Below the pieces are notes generated by a model. That model was not told the origin of the DNA, made no database searches, and saw nothing but the letters and a program-made list of their open reading frames with translations. Below, piece by piece: positions 42,054 to 43,752 of a stretch of 43,752 nucleotides of DNA. The stretch comes from Peptococcaceae bacterium (GTDB taxonomy: Bacteria > Bacillota > Peptococcia > Peptococcales > Peptococcaceae). The stretch spans positions 1 to 43,752 of the forward strand of contig CAAEKP010000042.1 in assembly GCA_900756555.1 (NCBI GenBank), written 5' to 3'. Positions within the stretch are counted from its first letter, which is position 1; each line of letters begins with the position of its first letter. The position numbers and the translations under genes were made by a program.

Positions 42054-42273
42054 TTGCCTACGGCGTGTTACTTTGGCAAGGCCTTCAGCGCAGAAAAACG
42101 CGCTAGCAAGTAACCAAAGGCCGAGCGGGGGGGGCGAGATGGCACGCCTTTCTGGTGCCGTCCCCCCGTACCCCTGCCCGACCAGAAAAGCGTCAGGCAA
42201 AACGCTCAACCGCATATCCAGATAGATAATAAAAAAATCAACGGATAACATCTTCATTTAAATCAGTTGAAAA
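42054..42273 (+). repeat. Dispersed structured repeat, copy D with nested hairpin insertions
   Basis: Same blocks as copies A and C (TTGCCTACGGC, GTTACTTTGGCAAGGCC, AAAGGCCGAGC, G-run/C-run, AAACGCTCAACCGCATATC, GATAGATAA, AATCAGTTGAAAA) but expanded at three points. Insert 1: AGCGC-AGAAAAAC-GCGCT. Insert 2 in the G/C loop: GGCAC-GCCTTTCTG-GTGCC. Insert 3 before the AAACGCTC block: TGCCCGAC-CAGAAAAGC-GTCAGGCA. Each insert is itself a hairpin with a CAGAAA-type loop or its complement. It lies between argF and argG, opposite to them. Confidence 0.8.
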
Positions 42274-42341
42274 TGCTCCAAGGGAAACTACAAAAATATT
42301 TCTACAAAAATATTTCTACATAATTATATCTACTCATTACG

Positions 42342-42480
42342 CCTGTTACTTTTGCCATATATTCCAAATTAGGATGGAGAATCGCGCTAAATGTCTAAGC
42401 CGAAGTGGACGGAGTCCAAGCTGAGGCAGACATTTTAGTGATTGTCCAGAGCCACTGAGGGATCGGCAAAATGCAACAGG
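42342..42480. repeat. 139-nt long inverted repeat after copy D
   Basis: Outer arms CCTGTTACTTTTGCC and GGCAAAATGCAACAGG pair over about 13 of 15 positions. An inner stem joins GGAGAATCGCGCTAAATGTCT and AGACATTTTAGTGATTGTCC with few mismatches, and a small GGAC/GTCC stem is at the tip. Copy C keeps only the outer arms. It could be a transcribed structure in the argF-argG mRNA or a mini-element. The rest of the argF-argG gap (42274-42341 and 42481-42540) is AT-rich with no gene. Confidence 0.65.
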
Positions 42481-42540
42481 TGTGTATTACCGTAAAATAT
42501 ACCAATTATATGATACAACGCAAAAGATATTGTTTGTTTC

Positions 42541-43479
42541 TTACTCTACTACGGTTGCTAAAATTGCTTTATGTGCGTGCAGACGGTTTTCTGCTTCGTC
42601 AAAAACTACAGACTGGGCGCTTTCCATAACTTCTTCAGTTACTTCCCAACCGCGATAGGCAGGCAGACAGTGCATAAAAATTGCATCTGGTTTTGCCAGT
42701 GCCATCATAGCGCTGTCCACTTGATAGCCGGCAAATGCTTTTTTACGGATTTCTTTTTCCGCTTCCTGCCCCATGCTGGCCCAAGTGTCCGTGTAAACCA
42801 CGTCTGCACCAGCTATTGCTTCTTTTGGGTCATGCAGAACAGTCACGCTACCACCATATTCAGCTGCATACTGCTGCGCCTGCGCTATAATTTCTGGATT
42901 TGGCATATAGCCTTCCGGACAAGCTACCACTACATCCATACCAACTTTTGCCCCGCCAATCATCAGCGAGTGAGTCATGTTGTTGCCATCACCCACGTAA
43001 GCAAATTTAATGCCTTTCAGATGACCTTTGTGCTCTTGAATGGTAATCATATCGGCAATAACCTGTGTTGGATGATAGTCATCGGTCAGGCCATTGATAA
43101 CCGGAATGTCAGCATACTTTGCCAGTTTTTCTACTTCTTCATGGCTGTAGGTACGAATCAGGATGGCATCCAGATAACGGGATAACACCCGCGCCGTATC
43201 CTGAATTGGTTCACCGCGGCCAATCTGCAAATCATTACTGCTCAAAAACAATGCCTGACCGCCCAGCTGATACATCCCCACTTCAAAGGATACTCTGGTT
43301 CTGGTGGAGGACTTCTGGAAAATCATACCCAAGCTCTTCCCCGCCAGAATTGGTGTCGGGATGCCTGCTTTTAATTTTGCTTTTAGGTCAATACCCAACT
43401 GCACCATATCAATGATTTCCTGTCCAGTGAAATCCTTTAATGTCAAAAAATCTTTACCTTTTAAACTCAAACTATTCAC
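42541..43479 (-). CDS. argF: Ornithine carbamoyltransferase
   Basis: 312 aa. It makes citrulline from ornithine and carbamoyl phosphate. The carbamoyl-phosphate site is SSTRTRVSFE and the ornithine loop HCLPAYRG near the C-terminus; HPTQVIADM is also typical. The start is uncertain: GTG at 43479 lies only 1 base after AAGGAG, so TTG at 43470 (10-base spacing) may be used. An ARG-box-like palindrome overlaps its promoter. Confidence 0.95.
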   Translation of the reverse strand: MNSLSLKGKDFLTLKDFTGQEIIDMVQLGIDLKAKLKAGIPTPILAGKSLGMIFQKSSTRTRVSFEVGMYQLGGQALFLSSNDLQIGRGEPIQDTARVLSRYLDAILIRTYSHEEVEKLAKYADIPVINGLTDDYHPTQVIADMITIQEHKGHLKGIKFAYVGDGNNMTHSLMIGGAKVGMDVVVACPEGYMPNPEIIAQAQQYAAEYGGSVTVLHDPKEAIAGADVVYTDTWASMGQEAEKEIRKKAFAGYQVDSAMMALAKPDAIFMHCLPAYRGWEVTEEVMESAQSVVFDEAENRLHAHKAILATVVE

Positions 43480-43499
43480 GCTCCTTATATCATTGTATA

Positions 43500-43528
43500 A
43501 TGATACACCTTAAAGAATAATAATTCAA
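43500..43528 (-). promoter_or_regulatory. argF promoter overlapped by an ARG-box-like palindrome
   Basis: Minus strand: -35 TTGAAT (43523-43528), 17 bases, -10 TATCAT (43500-43505). The -35 lies inside TGAATTATTATTCT (43514-43527), which matches the ARG box form TGAATwwwwATTCA with one mismatch. A second AT palindrome, CATAAAAATTTATG, is at 43633-43646. This fits repression by ArgR in the presence of arginine. Nothing else is seen up to the window end. Confidence 0.65.
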
Positions 43529-43752
43529 TAGAAAATCCAGAACTTTCTAACGATTTTCTAAAATTTATCATATTCTGTGTTTTATCATACCAGATATCTG
43601 GTATATTTTCCACGGTTAATGTATAATTTCCGCATAAAAATTTATGTACATACTGTCGAAACTTGCGTTCCGAAAATTACCAGATATTTCTTGCAATTTG
43701 TCCAGCATAACTGTATAATATTGTCAAGGAACTACAGGTATACACAGCTTAC

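Noticed and set aside
1..43752. CRISPR array, tRNA, rRNA, transposase or phage genes
   Set aside because: No evenly spaced direct repeats, cloverleaf or rRNA-like sequence, and no transposase/integrase motif was seen; the four dispersed repeats are 8-15 kb apart, not an array.

Overview
The window looks like the chromosome of an anaerobic low-GC Firmicute, most likely a Negativicutes member (Acidaminococcaceae/Phascolarctobacterium-like is my guess, not proven). The evidence is an IspH-ribosomal protein S1 fusion, a Re-citrate-synthase-type enzyme next to aconitase, rubrerythrin, Bacillus/Clostridium-type gene orders (pgk-tpiA-gpmI-eno-secG, yceD-rpmF-plsX-acpP, ylbM-ylbJ), and several proteins of sporulation-associated families. 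Most genes are on the minus strand. No rRNA, tRNA, CRISPR array, transposase or phage gene was seen.

Layout. 1-3.2 kb: start of an aconitase gene overlapping a Re-citrate/homocitrate synthase-type gene, then a TraB-family membrane protein. 3.3-9.1 kb: glycolysis operon pgk-tpiA-gpmI-eno followed by secG, with a good sigma-A promoter; gap is not present. 9.3-10.7 kb: two unrecognised plus-strand proteins. 10.7-15.3 kb: M16 peptidase, D-Ala-D-Ala carboxypeptidase and polysaccharide deacetylase (overlapping genes), then a STAS antagonist with a response-regulator/PP2C phosphatase. 15.3-19.8 kb: flavoprotein - HutP-like - cmk - ispH/rpsA operon. 19.9-24.1 kb: YhcN/YlaJ-type lipoprotein, a secreted protein with a probable propeller, a glycosyltransferase, and a family-4 uracil-DNA glycosylase. 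24.2-27.2 kb: a GMP synthase with a gutted glutaminase domain, and thiC under a TPP riboswitch. 27.2-29.7 kb: yceD-rpmF / plsX-acpP. 29.8-33.2 kb: TetR regulator, tmcAL, ylbJ, and two tiny genes (a 57-aa zinc ribbon and a 29-aa basic peptide). 33.5-39.1 kb: an AT-richer island with an MFS transporter, a cytoplasmic arylsulfotransferase-like protein, a LysR regulator and an SLC13-type carrier. 39.2-43.5 kb: rubrerythrin, a flavodoxin-ferredoxin, argG and argF.

The most unusual non-coding signal is a dispersed structured repeat. Four copies (about 5.07, 13.60, 28.55 and 42.05 kb) lie in the same orientation, opposite to the surrounding genes, each between two co-directional genes. They share a core that can fold into hairpins. 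Copies differ by insertions that are themselves small hairpins with a recurring CAGAAAAGC-like loop, and two full copies are followed by a 100-140 nt inverted repeat that is internally deleted in a third. This looks like a mini-mobile element or structured RNA family rather than ordinary intergenic DNA.

The most unusual protein signals are the GMP synthase missing its catalytic Cys/His/Glu, the arylsulfotransferase island, a HutP homologue lacking two known metal-ligand histidines, and the tiny zinc-ribbon/basic-peptide pair. All calls come from reading the sequence by eye; no database or alignment was run.
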